Shown piece after piece: positions 1-7,710 of a DNA stretch of 10,555 bases. Position 1 is the stretch's first letter. Each line of letters opens with the position of its first letter. Position numbers and translations under genes: made by a program. The stretch is from DATAMF01 sp964472565. GTDB taxonomy: Bacteria; Chloroflexota; Anaerolineae; Aggregatilineales; Aggregatilineaceae. The notes under the pieces were generated by a model. That model was not told the DNA's origin and searched no databases. It saw only the letters and a list, made by a program, of their open reading frames with translations. The stretch spans positions 1-10,555 of the forward strand of contig CAYYNB010000194.1 in the NCBI GenBank assembly GCA_964472565.1, in the 5' to 3' direction.

Positions 1-537
1 CGGCGGCTGGGGATGCTGGAGTTGCAGCGTTCCACCCCGCAGCCAAGCGGCGCGTATGTACTGGGTAAATTTCTGGGGAATTATGCCGCCCTCCTGGTGC
101 CGTTAGGTCTTATTTTCCTGCTGTGCGGCCTGGTCACGCTGCTGTTGGGCTGGCCTCCGGTGCTCATCCTGAAATTCATGCAGGTATTTGTCCTGGTCAC
201 AATCCCGTCTTCGACGGCGGCAGTGGGAGTGATCTTGCTGCTTACCAGCATTCTGCCGCAGCGGCTCGTCCAGGTGGGGTTTGTCATGCTGTGGTTCGAG
301 TTCTATATCGGCCTGGGCTGGCACGGTCTCGCCGCCAGCGTATGGAATGTCAGCGGTGCGTATGTGCTGGCATGGTTCATTCCGGGTATTCCGGATCGTT
401 ATTCCGTGTATCAGGTCGATGCATCGGGCAAAATGGTTGTGCTTAACATCGTGGCGCTGCTCTTGACAAGCGCAGCAGCGCTGGCCCTGACCTACGGCAG
501 CCTGGCCCTTCAGCGTTATCGCCTGGAGCGTATGTAA
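1..537 (+). CDS. ABC-2 type transporter permease, 5' end cut by window
   Basis: This is the C-terminal part of a membrane permease of an ABC exporter; 178 residues are visible. The frame is open to base 1, so the ATG at 13 is probably internal. Near the left edge is a LELQRSTPQPSGAYVLGKF stretch, which resembles the loop of ABC-2 permeases that leads into a helix after a 'lGKfl' segment. About five hydrophobic segments follow (GNYAALLVPLGLIFLLCGL, then around residues 60-85, 90-110, 118-130 and 145-170). There is no ATPase motif. The stop codon overlaps the next start by one base (TAATG at 535-539), so the two permeases are almost certainly translationally coupled and form a heteromeric pore with the ATPase at 1245. 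The substrate cannot be told from the sequence. The family call rests on hydrophobicity and context. Confidence 0.75.
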   Translation, partial: RRLGMLELQRSTPQPSGAYVLGKFLGNYAALLVPLGLIFLLCGLVTLLLGWPPVLILKFMQVFVLVTIPSSTAAVGVILLLTSILPQRLVQVGFVMLWFEFYIGLGWHGLAASVWNVSGAYVLAWFIPGIPDRYSVYQVDASGKMVVLNIVALLLTSAAALALTYGSLALQRYRLERM

Positions 538-1226
538 TGGCTATACCCTGGCGAGAAGCAGTCTTGTTAGCCCGTTACCATGTGCGCATTCTGAACTGGT
601 GGATATTTGGACTGATGCTGCTCGGTTTTGGTGGATTCGCTATCCTGAGCCGTAACCCTGACCTTCAGGGCGAAATTTGCCGGTTTGTCATGGAGCCTTA
701 TGTGGGGCTGCTGGCCGCTCTGTTAGGCAGTTCGCTGATCATGGGCGATCCCATCCTCGAAGTGATTTTGGTGACACGCACAGGCGGGGCGGGAGTGGTG
801 ATCGGGCGCTTCCTGTTAAGTTTCTTCCTGCTGGCTCTCTGCTCTGCCGGATTCCTGGCCTGGTCGCTCAGCAGCGGAATGAACTATGCCCGGCAGCAAA
901 ATCTGGGGTTGCTTCTGCTGCTCTGGCTGGCCCCGATGTCGCTTATGGTAATGTTGGGCGTGTTCGGCGCGTTGAGCACCCGTAGTCCCGCGTTGGGGCT
1001 GACACTGGCTTTGCTTCCGTTGGCGACATCACTCTTTTTAGCTACACCGCTGTCTTCATGGCGCGTTGCACGCTGGTTTTTCGTCACCTATACCTATTCA
1101 GCGGGGGCGGATGCGCCAGACTGGTGGATCAACCGGCTGGTGCTGCTTGGCTGTGCGCTGCTCCTGGTGATCGGCACCAGCTGGCTGCTTCAACATGATG
1201 AGCACCTGGTGAACCGCTCTCATTAG
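537..1226 (+). CDS. ABC-2 type transporter permease, second subunit
   Basis: This is a 229-residue integral membrane protein with about six hydrophobic segments (roughly residues 20-38, 54-72, 84-108, 122-145, 149-170 and 196-216). The segment GSSLIMGDPILEVILVTRTG, before the third helix, matches in layout the short cytoplasmic loop of ABC-2 permeases that precedes an 'iGRfl' helix, and the same layout appears in the preceding gene. The start is fixed by the TAATG overlap with the upstream permease stop. The ATPase gene follows after 18 bases. The three genes look like one operon encoding an exporter with two different membrane subunits. The transported compound is unknown, and no accessory or biosynthetic gene in the window points to one. 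Confidence 0.75.
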   Translation: MAIPWREAVLLARYHVRILNWWIFGLMLLGFGGFAILSRNPDLQGEICRFVMEPYVGLLAALLGSSLIMGDPILEVILVTRTGGAGVVIGRFLLSFFLLALCSAGFLAWSLSSGMNYARQQNLGLLLLLWLAPMSLMVMLGVFGALSTRSPALGLTLALLPLATSLFLATPLSSWRVARWFFVTYTYSAGADAPDWWINRLVLLGCALLLVIGTSWLLQHDEHLVNRSH

Positions 1227-1244
1227 CTCAGAAGGGAAACCCAA

Positions 1245-2165
1245 ATGGAAATCGTGATAGAACAGGTTTTCAAACATTATGGCAAGCACCCGGCGCTGCG
1301 CGGCGTCGATCTGCATATTGGGCGGGGGATGTTCGGTCTGCTAGGACCTAACGGGGCAGGAAAAACAACCCTGTTGCGTATCCTGGCGACGCTGCTGCGG
1401 CCTACCAGCGGTCTGGTGCGGATTGGTTCGTTTGACCTGGGCCAGCCGGCCCAACGTAAAGCAGTGCGCACCTGCTTGGGCTATTTACCGCAGGAACTCG
1501 CTTTCTATCCTGACCTGACCGGACGCGAATTTCTTGACTATATGGGGCTGCTCAAGCACCTCTATGATCGATCTGCACGCCGCCGCCAGATCGATCACTT
1601 ACTGACGATGGTCAACCTGGGCGATCAGGCTGACCGGCAGGTGAAGACCTATTCCGGCGGGATGAAACGCCGTTTAGGGATTGCCCAGGCACTGCTGGGC
1701 GATCCCCGTGTGTTAGTGATCGATGAGCCGACTGCCGGGCTTGATCCTGAAGAGCGCATCCGGCTGCGGACTCTGCTCTCCCGGCTGGCAGAAAACCGCA
1801 TCGTCGTACTCTCAACGCATGTGGTGGAAGACATCAGCCAGACCTGCGAACGCCTGGCGGTGCTCGATCAGGGCCGGGTAGTATTTGACGGATTGACACA
1901 CCAATTGATCGAGATGGCCGAGGGCTATACCTGGCAGTTTGTCGCAGCCGCCAGTTATCAATTGCCCTCTGCATGGAGCCTGATCTCAGTTCTGCCCCAA
2001 AAAGACGGGATGCTTTATCATGTGGTCGGGCCGGAGCCGTGCGGCGCAGTCTGGCAGACCCAGCGCCTGTCACCAACGCTTGAAGATGGCTACGTCCGCC
2101 TGCGCCAGCAAACCACAGGAGTCCCAAAGTCTGATTCGGAGCATTTGGCTCCGGTTACGGATTAG
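1245..2165 (+). CDS. ABC transporter ATP-binding protein
   Basis: This is the 306-residue cytoplasmic ATPase that powers the two permeases upstream. It has all the nucleotide-binding motifs in order: Walker A GPNGAGKT (34-41), Q-loop Gln83 in YLPQE, signature YSGGM (136-140), Walker B VLVIDE (156-161), D-loop AGLD (164-167) and switch His192 in STHVVED. After about residue 215 comes an accessory C-terminal region of about 90 residues, as in many ABC-2 exporters of the antibiotic, bacteriocin or drug-efflux type. An AGAAGGG Shine-Dalgarno lies about 8 bases before the ATG. The TAG stop lies inside the 3' end of the convergent cytochrome c gene (11-base overlap), so there is no room for a terminator between the two operons. 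Motif-based assignment to the ABC ATPase family is secure; the substrate is not known. Confidence 0.95.
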   Translation: MEIVIEQVFKHYGKHPALRGVDLHIGRGMFGLLGPNGAGKTTLLRILATLLRPTSGLVRIGSFDLGQPAQRKAVRTCLGYLPQELAFYPDLTGREFLDYMGLLKHLYDRSARRRQIDHLLTMVNLGDQADRQVKTYSGGMKRRLGIAQALLGDPRVLVIDEPTAGLDPEERIRLRTLLSRLAENRIVVLSTHVVEDISQTCERLAVLDQGRVVFDGLTHQLIEMAEGYTWQFVAAASYQLPSAWSLISVLPQKDGMLYHVVGPEPCGAVWQTQRLSPTLEDGYVRLRQQTTGVPKSDSEHLAPVTD

Positions 2166-3219
2166 CAACAGGCGGCGCAGTCGGCTGCCAACTACGTAAA
2201 TAAGCGGTGAGCGCATCAATATCCGCCTCGGTCAAACGCCCTCCCCAGGCGGGCATTCGGGTTCCGTCCACACCCATCGCGAGGATCTGACGAATCGCGG
2301 CGTCCGGGGTCGTATCTAAAAACGTCTGATTATTGAGTGCGGGTGCGAGCGGCGTCCCCTGACCGGATGATCCATGACACTGGGTGCATAATACGGCATA
2401 AAGTTTCTGCCCTTCCGCGATGAGTTCAGGCGAAGGCGGAGCAGCCTCAGTAGTAGTGATCACAGGTAACATCACTTGAGCTTGGTTGAGTGTATCCCAT
2501 TCGCGCAGGAAAAATACGAGGGTGCTAATCTCATCGGCGGTTAACGCCCGATCCCAGCCCGCCATCAAAGTTCCGGAAACACCCTGGGCTATCGTGCGTT
2601 GAATCTGGTCATCTGTGGTATTTGCCCGGAAATCAGCGGTATTCAAGGCCGGAGCCAGGGCCGTGCCTTCACCGTTCACGTTGTGACACGCCACACAATT
2701 TTCCGCGTAGAGAGTCATACCAGCAGCCAGTATTGCGCCATCTGGAAGAGCAGAGACATGCGCTAACAGATCTGGACTCACCTCTGCGGCGACAACTTGC
2801 GGGGGGACCAAACCGGCAGCTTCGACATAAGCATAGACGGTGTCCCAATTTCCATACTGAATGAGGGCCACCAGGTCATCAATTTCGGAACGGTAGAAGA
2901 CGCCCCCCTCGTCTACGGCCCAGGCTGCCATATTGGTATTGTAACGTCCCCGTGAGATGATATTGAACAGGGTCTCATGCTCTGACGCACGCAGTGCATC
3001 TGATATCAGGGCGGGAATCGAACCAATCCCTTCCCCGCTTGCCCCATGGCAGGCCACGCAATTTGTGGCATACAATGTGGTGGCCCGGTCAATTGCTTCT
3101 TCTTGCAGCCGGGCAGCCGCATCCGTCTGACGTGCGTTTTCGTGCCATAAGGCAAATCCTAGAGCCAGCATGATCACGCCTAAAGCCAGCAATCCTATAA
3201 AGTGTTGTTTTTCGCTCAT
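2155..3219 (-). CDS. Membrane-anchored tri-haem cytochrome c, bc complex subunit
   Basis: This is a 354-residue cytochrome with an N-terminal uncleaved-looking anchor (residues 7-25) and three tandem mono-haem cytochrome c domains. The haem sites are CVACH (54-58), CVACH (175-179) and CTQCH (278-282), each with a likely distal methionine ligand: Met97 (NTNMAAW), Met219 (GTLMAGW) and Met322 (GTRMPAW). Proline- and alanine-rich linkers separate the domains. I chose the ATG at 3219 because GGAGAG lies about 8 bases upstream and because the longer frame (to 3270) would run into the Rieske gene. The Rieske stop is 19 bases away, so the two are co-transcribed. The likely role is to take electrons from the Rieske cluster, replacing cytochrome c1, and to hand them to a terminal oxidase or soluble carrier on the outer face of the membrane. 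No oxidase gene is in the window. Confidence 0.93.
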   Translation of the reverse strand: MSEKQHFIGLLALGVIMLALGFALWHENARQTDAAARLQEEAIDRATTLYATNCVACHGASGEGIGSIPALISDALRASEHETLFNIISRGRYNTNMAAWAVDEGGVFYRSEIDDLVALIQYGNWDTVYAYVEAAGLVPPQVVAAEVSPDLLAHVSALPDGAILAAGMTLYAENCVACHNVNGEGTALAPALNTADFRANTTDDQIQRTIAQGVSGTLMAGWDRALTADEISTLVFFLREWDTLNQAQVMLPVITTTEAAPPSPELIAEGQKLYAVLCTQCHGSSGQGTPLAPALNNQTFLDTTPDAAIRQILAMGVDGTRMPAWGGRLTEADIDALTAYLRSWQPTAPPVANP

Positions 3220-3238
3220 CTTATACTCTCCGGTGGCA

Positions 3239-3718
3239 TTAGGCATAAACGGGTTGCGAGTCGGTGGCATGGTCCCGCCGAATCTTGTCGCCAGTATCGA
3301 CCATCACCTGTCCATTCTCAATCTTCACCCGGAACAAATCTAGCGGGCGCGGCGCAGGTGCATTGAGTACGGCCCCATCTACTTCAAATTCCGAACCGTG
3401 ACAGGGGCAAATAAACCGACCTTTTTCGGCATCCCAGGGAACAGCGCAGCCCAGGTGAGTACAAGATCGATATAGGGCTAAAAATCCGCCATCTTCCAGC
3501 CGCACCAGGAAGAACCGGCCCTCAGTGAATGGCGTAACACTGCCCGGCGGAAAATCATCAACCGCTCCGACCGGAAATATCCCCCCGAATTCCCCGGCTA
3601 CCGTGCGTGGGGCAATGAACCGCAGACTAGCATAAGTTATTTCCCCAGCGGCAAGGGTACCTAATCCGGTCCAACCTATCAGTTTTAGGAATGTTCGACG
3701 ATCTAGTTTTTTTTCCAT
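3239..3718 (-). CDS. qcrA: Rieske [2Fe-2S] protein of a menaquinol bc complex
   Basis: This is a 159-residue Rieske subunit. A twin-arginine motif, DRRTFLK (Arg7-Arg8), precedes a hydrophobic segment (about 13-32), as expected for a Tat-exported, membrane-anchored Rieske protein. The cluster boxes are CTHLGC (86-91) and CPCHGS (104-109). Expected ligands are Cys86, His88, Cys104 and His107, with a Cys91-Cys106 disulfide. I chose the ATG at 3718 because GGGAG lies about 8 bases upstream and because any longer frame reads antisense-like sequence inside cytochrome b. Only two bases separate it from the cytochrome b stop. In many operons the Rieske gene comes first; here the order is cytochrome b, Rieske, cytochrome c. 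The protein should accept one electron from quinol at the Qo site and pass it to the tri-haem cytochrome. Confidence 0.96.
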   Translation of the reverse strand: MEKKLDRRTFLKLIGWTGLGTLAAGEITYASLRFIAPRTVAGEFGGIFPVGAVDDFPPGSVTPFTEGRFFLVRLEDGGFLALYRSCTHLGCAVPWDAEKGRFICPCHGSEFEVDGAVLNAPAPRPLDLFRVKIENGQVMVDTGDKIRRDHATDSQPVYA

Positions 3719-3720
3719 GG

Positions 3721-5097
3721 CTATATCTCCCACGGCCACATCAAAGCCATACCTTCGCCGCGAAACCAGATGCCAATAACAGTCAACACCACAAACCCGA
3801 CCAGCAGCAGCACGAAGACACTCTGGCGGGCTTCGCACGCTTTGGCATGGAAAACCGTGCGAATACTCTCGTAGTACAGCCACAACCCCAGGAGCAGTCC
3901 GGCCAGCGGAATCCACCCATTACTCAGGGCGGTAGGCAGGCTGGGCATCAGGTCAGGCAAGCTGACAATGTATTCATCCAGCAGCACCAGGGTCGGGGTG
4001 AATACCAGCCCCACCACAGCGCCCAACAAGGCTAGATAACGTCCCTTGCGGCTGCGGAACCAGATCCCTTCGCTGCTCATATCGCGATCCAGATAAGGCA
4101 GAAGCGCCAGGGTGCCCAATCCCAACAGGGGGATCACGATAGCACCAAAGACGGGGTGAAAATGCAGCAGCAGTTCCTGCAACCCCATAAAATACCAGGC
4201 AGCTTTGGCAGGATTAGGACTGTGACTGGGATTAGCGGCCTCTTCCAAAGGAGCGTTGACCCCCACTGACCAGACCAACAAGATAGCGATCATCACCAGT
4301 GCGAAGATAAACTCGATGCTCAGGAGATGGGGAATGGTGGTAACTTTGTGCTGAGACGCGGCGGGTTGCTCGTCAAGATTGCGCGGAATGCTGAAGCCAT
4401 CCTTGCGTACCCGCCAGATATGAAACGATGCAATGCCGAATAGTCCCAACGGCACCAGTGCGATGTGCAGGGCATAGAAACGGGTCAATGTTGGAGCATC
4501 AACTTCCGGGCCGCCCAACGCGAACGAAATCAATTGATCCCCAACCAGTGGAACATATCCTAACAAATTGGTCCCCACCGTAACGGCCCAATACGCCAGT
4601 TGGTCCCAGGGAAGCAGATAGCCGGTAAAATTGGCAGCAACAACCAGAAGCAGTAGGATCAGTCCCAACTGCCAGTTGAATTCGCGCGGTGTACCGAATG
4701 CCCCTGTGAAAAAGACACGCAGCAGATGCAGCACAGCTACGACCAGCAGAGCATTACCGCTCCAGTGGTGCAGATTACGAATAAGCTGTCCGAACATTAC
4801 CTCAGTTTGCAACGACAGGATGTCATCGTATGCCTGGTCAGGCGTGGGGGTGTAGACAAATAGCAGCAGCACACCAGTTATAACCAGAATCGACAGCAGG
4901 AGCAGCGCCAAACCTCCTAATCCCCACGTATAGCTGAATTTGAGAGCGCGTGCATTGACTTTAGTCGGGTGCAAGTGCAGTACCAGATTATCCATTACAT
5001 AACGCAGCCTGCCGCGTTCATCCTGCGGGGGGAAGTCCCCCCGCTTGATAGATGAGGCAATCCGTTGAGTGAGGCTGGGTGGGCGTGTATCGTTCAT
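3721..5097 (-). CDS. qcrB: Cytochrome b of a menaquinol:cytochrome c oxidoreductase
   Basis: This is a 458-residue integral membrane subunit carrying two b haems and the quinone sites. Likely haem ligands are His110 and His124 in one helix (from HHWSGN) and His211 and His226 in another. The 15-residue step in the second pair matches the cytochrome b6 type rather than the mitochondrial type (14). The cytochrome b6-like part is fused to a subunit IV-like part with extra C-terminal helices (about 395-415 and 425-445). The Qo motif usually written PEWY is here AAWY, within NPAKAAWYFMGLQELL, a low-potential (menaquinone) style of motif. I chose the ATG at 5097 because AGAGGGG lies 5 bases upstream; an in-frame GTG at 5136 is less likely. 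The upstream DUF5666-like gene ends 42 bases away, the Rieske start 2 bases away. Confidence 0.96.
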   Translation of the reverse strand: MNDTRPPSLTQRIASSIKRGDFPPQDERGRLRYVMDNLVLHLHPTKVNARALKFSYTWGLGGLALLLLSILVITGVLLLFVYTPTPDQAYDDILSLQTEVMFGQLIRNLHHWSGNALLVVAVLHLLRVFFTGAFGTPREFNWQLGLILLLLVVAANFTGYLLPWDQLAYWAVTVGTNLLGYVPLVGDQLISFALGGPEVDAPTLTRFYALHIALVPLGLFGIASFHIWRVRKDGFSIPRNLDEQPAASQHKVTTIPHLLSIEFIFALVMIAILLVWSVGVNAPLEEAANPSHSPNPAKAAWYFMGLQELLLHFHPVFGAIVIPLLGLGTLALLPYLDRDMSSEGIWFRSRKGRYLALLGAVVGLVFTPTLVLLDEYIVSLPDLMPSLPTALSNGWIPLAGLLLGLWLYYESIRTVFHAKACEARQSVFVLLLVGFVVLTVIGIWFRGEGMALMWPWEI

Positions 5098-5139
5098 CGT
5101 GTCCCCTCTTGCATGTGTTATACCGGTCAACGACACAGC

Positions 5140-6078
5140 TTAGCTCGTGCGACCACCGCGATATCCTCGTCCCTGACCACCTTGTCCTTGCCCTCCTTGA
5201 CTACCTTGACCACCTTGCTGCCCACGCTGGCCCTGGCTTCCCTGCCCGCTTTGCCCACCAGTAGAGCCTGGCCCAGCCCAAAGCGGACGACCATTGGGAT
5301 CCAACAGCATCAAACGGCCACCTTGGGTGAGGTTATCAATTTCCCCTGCCCGGAACTGTCCCATATTGTCATAGCCAATCACTCGAACCTGATCCCCAAT
5401 GACGAAGTTAACAGCCTGTTCGGTTGCAAAGCCGGGACGACCAAGCTGTAAAGTGAGTGTGCCAGCGTCTGCCGTTTCGACGGTCAGGCTGTTTTGAGCT
5501 ACTGCTGAGACAACACCTTCCACTGTGATCCATTCATCCACTGCGACCTGAGACTCCGGAATCTGTGTGCCGCTGCTTTGACCACCACTTGCTCCACCGG
5601 ACCACAACGGCTGACCGCTCGCCGTATCGCGGACGCTGATTTGGCCGCCGTTAAGCGTAGACACAACCGCGGCATGGTACAGCCCATCCTGGGCAAACCC
5701 GATGACGGTAACGCTTTCCCCAACTACCAGACTGACACCCTGTGCCTGCCAGTAAGTCGTCGGGCCGAGTTCGACGTAGATAGTTTCGCCGCTGACATCT
5801 TCCGCCAGCTCAAAACCAAAATCATCGACGCTGATAACAGATCCACTGGCAGTCCAGGACTGTCTTACTTCGGATGTCTGCGGCGGAGCCGACGTGGCAG
5901 CCAGGAGATTCTGGTCTGAGAATTCATTGACTGGAGTCGGGTCTGTTACCGCAGTCGGAGTAGTCGATAGGCTGTTCTTCGCCTGTGCCTGATCCGGCTT
6001 GGAGCTGTCATAGACCGCGATTCCCGCCGCACCAATAATCGTGATGACAAGTATTGCGATGGCGATTACCTTGAACAT
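5140..6078 (-). CDS. DUF5666-like exported protein with two beta-rich repeats and a Gly/Gln tail
   Basis: This is a 312-residue protein with an N-terminal hydrophobic segment (residues 3-22; signal peptide or anchor) and a Thr/Pro-rich linker (about 36-68). Two related beta-rich domains follow (about 75-160 and 183-268). Each carries a 'vVGesVtVIGf' type core (119-128, 227-236) and ends in a shared motif, GQPLWSG (155-161) and GRPLWAG (263-269). The repeats resemble OB-like DUF5666 domains; I am fairly but not fully sure of the family name. Residues 274-309 are almost entirely Gly, Gln, Ser and Arg and are probably disordered. An AGGAGG Shine-Dalgarno 8 bases upstream fixes the ATG. The gene opens the bc operon (42 bases to cytochrome b), which suggests an extracytoplasmic accessory or assembly role. 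The function is unknown; no haem or metal motif is seen. Confidence 0.85.
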   Translation of the reverse strand: MFKVIAIAILVITIIGAAGIAVYDSSKPDQAQAKNSLSTTPTAVTDPTPVNEFSDQNLLAATSAPPQTSEVRQSWTASGSVISVDDFGFELAEDVSGETIYVELGPTTYWQAQGVSLVVGESVTVIGFAQDGLYHAAVVSTLNGGQISVRDTASGQPLWSGGASGGQSSGTQIPESQVAVDEWITVEGVVSAVAQNSLTVETADAGTLTLQLGRPGFATEQAVNFVIGDQVRVIGYDNMGQFRAGEIDNLTQGGRLMLLDPNGRPLWAGPGSTGGQSGQGSQGQRGQQGGQGSQGGQGQGGQGRGYRGGRTS

Positions 6079-6084
6079 GTTGTT

Positions 6085-6124
6085 ATCCTCCTGATGAGTT
6101 AATGTCCCGATTTTGCCGGAGGAT
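6085..6124 (-). promoter_or_regulatory. Inverted repeat that could hide the Shine-Dalgarno of the DUF5666-like gene
   Basis: In the minus-strand transcript, ATCCTCC (from 6124 to 6118) is exactly complementary to GGAGGAT (6091 to 6085), which contains the Shine-Dalgarno of the gene starting at 6078. The stem is 7 base pairs with a 26-base loop. If it forms, it would block ribosome access. The complementarity is seen directly; a regulatory role is inference. Confidence 0.4.
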
Positions 6125-6249
6125 TATGTGGAACTTATGAAAGCGTTGTAGGGACAATGTGTAGTTGTTGAAAGGGTAGAACTCGTTTGGTTGAAGCAGC
6201 GTGGCTACGTTATGAAGTACGGATGCATCCCATCTGCGCGGTGTTGTGG

Positions 6250-6326
6250 TCGCTGATCTTTATCATTGTTTGGTTATGCTATCAAAGAAATGTTGAGAGC
6301 TTGTGGCTCTGTGGTATTCAAGCGAA
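6250..6326. repeat. Diverged direct repeat, copy 1 (between sensor kinase and bc operon)
   Basis: The first 48 bases (6250-6297) match 9704-9751 at 41 positions, and the last 21 (6306-6326) match 9782-9802 at 19. Between them this copy lacks 22 bases present in copy 2. It fills much of the 264-base spacer (6079-6342) between the kinase stop and the DUF5666-like start, about 170 bases upstream of that start. The plus strand reads as a hydrophobic peptide (LIFIIVWLCYQRNVE) in a 44-codon open frame at 6223-6357. The missing 22 bases shift the frame relative to copy 2, so a working gene is unlikely. No terminal inverted repeats were seen. Confidence 0.75.
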
Positions 6327-6342
6327 CGGTGCAAAGCTGACG

Positions 6343-7707
6343 CTATTGGGTTTTTAATGTAAACCAAAACGTCGATCCCTCACCCAATACACTCTCCACG
6401 CCAATATCACCGCCATGCATGGCGATCAGTTGTTTCGTGATGGCTAGCCCTAAACCCGCGCCGCCCGATGATCGCGCCCGTGATTTATCACCACGCCAGA
6501 ATCGATCAAACAGGTGGGGTAAATCGCTGGCTGGAATGCCGGGACCATTGTCGCTGACGATCAGTTTGATACCGTTTGGGGTTTGTTCCAAAGAAAGTGT
6601 GATTTGCCCGGTAACTTCGGGCGAATAGCGCAAGGCATTGCTCAACAGGTTGGCTATCACCTGTTCGATACGATGCGGATCGGCATCAACCAGGGGCAAA
6701 TCTTGCGGTATGTTCCCGCGCAGGATCATCTGTTTTTCAGCCGCTTCAGCTTCGAACAACCGGAGCGTATTCTGGGCGATATCACCCAGATGAACAGGCT
6801 GAAGGTTTAGCGGCAGTTGTCTTGTTTCGGCTAAGGTTAACAGGCGTAGGTCTTCTACCAGATGATCCAGGATATAGACTTCCTGCAAGACCTGCGCCAC
6901 TTGTTCTTCGGTGAGCGGATACACCCCATCCAGAATACCTTCAACACTGCCCCGCATAATCGTCAGGGGGGTACGCAATTCGTGGGCAATATCGGCCAAC
7001 ATATTACGCCGTTCGGTGTCGTTGCGTTCAAGCGCGCTTGCCATCTGGTTAAAAGAGTCGCTCAATAAACGAATATCACTGGCACCGTGGACATGGACGC
7101 GCGCGGAAAGATCGCCTGCTGCGACTTCCTGGGCCGTTGCGATAACCTCGGCGAGCGGAATCACGATCCGCCGAGTGAGCATGATTCCGATTAAAAATAT
7201 GAGTAGGCCACCAAAGATTATTACTGGACAGATCGGAATAATGAAAAATACAGTAACGAAAGCGGATCGGGGTGGGATGCGGTCGGTATAAATCACGGTG
7301 CCGACTTGCTTATCCTCAACCATAATCGGATACTGGTGATCATTTTTATTCGGGATGTGTTGAAAACCAATCCGGTCCCCCGTCGATGATCCTCCTTCGG
7401 CTAACACCTGTCCGTTTTGATCGATGAGAATTGTCTTATCCCATTGTTCAGCGAAGTTAAACTCACGGTCGCCAAATGTTTCTGCGACCCCATCCCAACT
7501 GCCGTTTACCTGATAATAGAGTTGCAGCGCATCAAGCAGTTCTGTGGGAATAAAAGGATTCTCCGCATCGGGGACGAGGCTGAATAACCAGATAAGTGAA
7601 CCTAACCCCAGAAGCGATAATACCGCCAACAGGCCGCCAGTGGTTAAGGCGACCAGGGTAACTAACCGGCGGCGAATCTGGCGGATGGTTTGAGGGTGAG
7701 CGGACAC
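6343..7707 (-). CDS. Sensor histidine kinase with HAMP domain
   Basis: This is a 454-residue membrane kinase, partner of the response regulator directly upstream. Helix 1 is at about 16-43, an extracytoplasmic sensor region at about 45-148, helix 2 at about 150-177 and a HAMP linker at about 178-230. The HisKA domain has the phospho-acceptor His242 in DIAHELRTPLT. The ATPase domain has an N box (ANLLSN, Asn353 and Asn357), G1 DNGPG (386-390), F box FDRF (400-403) and G2 GGAGLGL (415-421). All catalytic residues are present. The start is a GTG at 7707, three bases after the regulator stop, with a weak GGATTGG site. The bc operon lies downstream on the same strand after 264 bases. The sensor region has no family I recognise, so the signal is unknown; control of the redox genes is an inference from position. 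Confidence 0.95.
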   Translation of the reverse strand: MSAHPQTIRQIRRRLVTLVALTTGGLLAVLSLLGLGSLIWLFSLVPDAENPFIPTELLDALQLYYQVNGSWDGVAETFGDREFNFAEQWDKTILIDQNGQVLAEGGSSTGDRIGFQHIPNKNDHQYPIMVEDKQVGTVIYTDRIPPRSAFVTVFFIIPICPVIIFGGLLIFLIGIMLTRRIVIPLAEVIATAQEVAAGDLSARVHVHGASDIRLLSDSFNQMASALERNDTERRNMLADIAHELRTPLTIMRGSVEGILDGVYPLTEEQVAQVLQEVYILDHLVEDLRLLTLAETRQLPLNLQPVHLGDIAQNTLRLFEAEAAEKQMILRGNIPQDLPLVDADPHRIEQVIANLLSNALRYSPEVTGQITLSLEQTPNGIKLIVSDNGPGIPASDLPHLFDRFWRGDKSRARSSGGAGLGLAITKQLIAMHGGDIGVESVLGEGSTFWFTLKTQ

Positions 7708-7710
7708 GAG

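Noticed and set aside
3719..3916. N-terminal extension of the Rieske frame
   Set aside because: It reads through the cytochrome b gene in another frame, while the ATG at 3718 has a good ribosome site and is followed at once by the twin-arginine signal.
5098..5136. GTG start 13 codons upstream for cytochrome b
   Set aside because: The ATG at 5097 has AGAGGGG close upstream and gives a normal N-terminus; the extension adds no recognisable feature.
5150..5270. Repetitive GC-rich stretch as a tandem-repeat or CRISPR-like element
   Set aside because: It is the coding sequence for the Gly/Gln-rich tail of the DUF5666-like protein; the units are irregular and in frame.
6296..6310. AGAGC/GCTCT hairpin after the kinase gene as a terminator
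   Set aside because: Only five base pairs and no clean T run on the minus strand; the kinase transcript may simply continue into the bc operon.
6223..6357. 44-codon plus-strand open frame with a hydrophobic stretch, in repeat copy 1
   Set aside because: No ribosome site, overlap with the kinase 3' end, and a frame that changes relative to copy 2 after the hydrophobic part. Kept only as a repeat.
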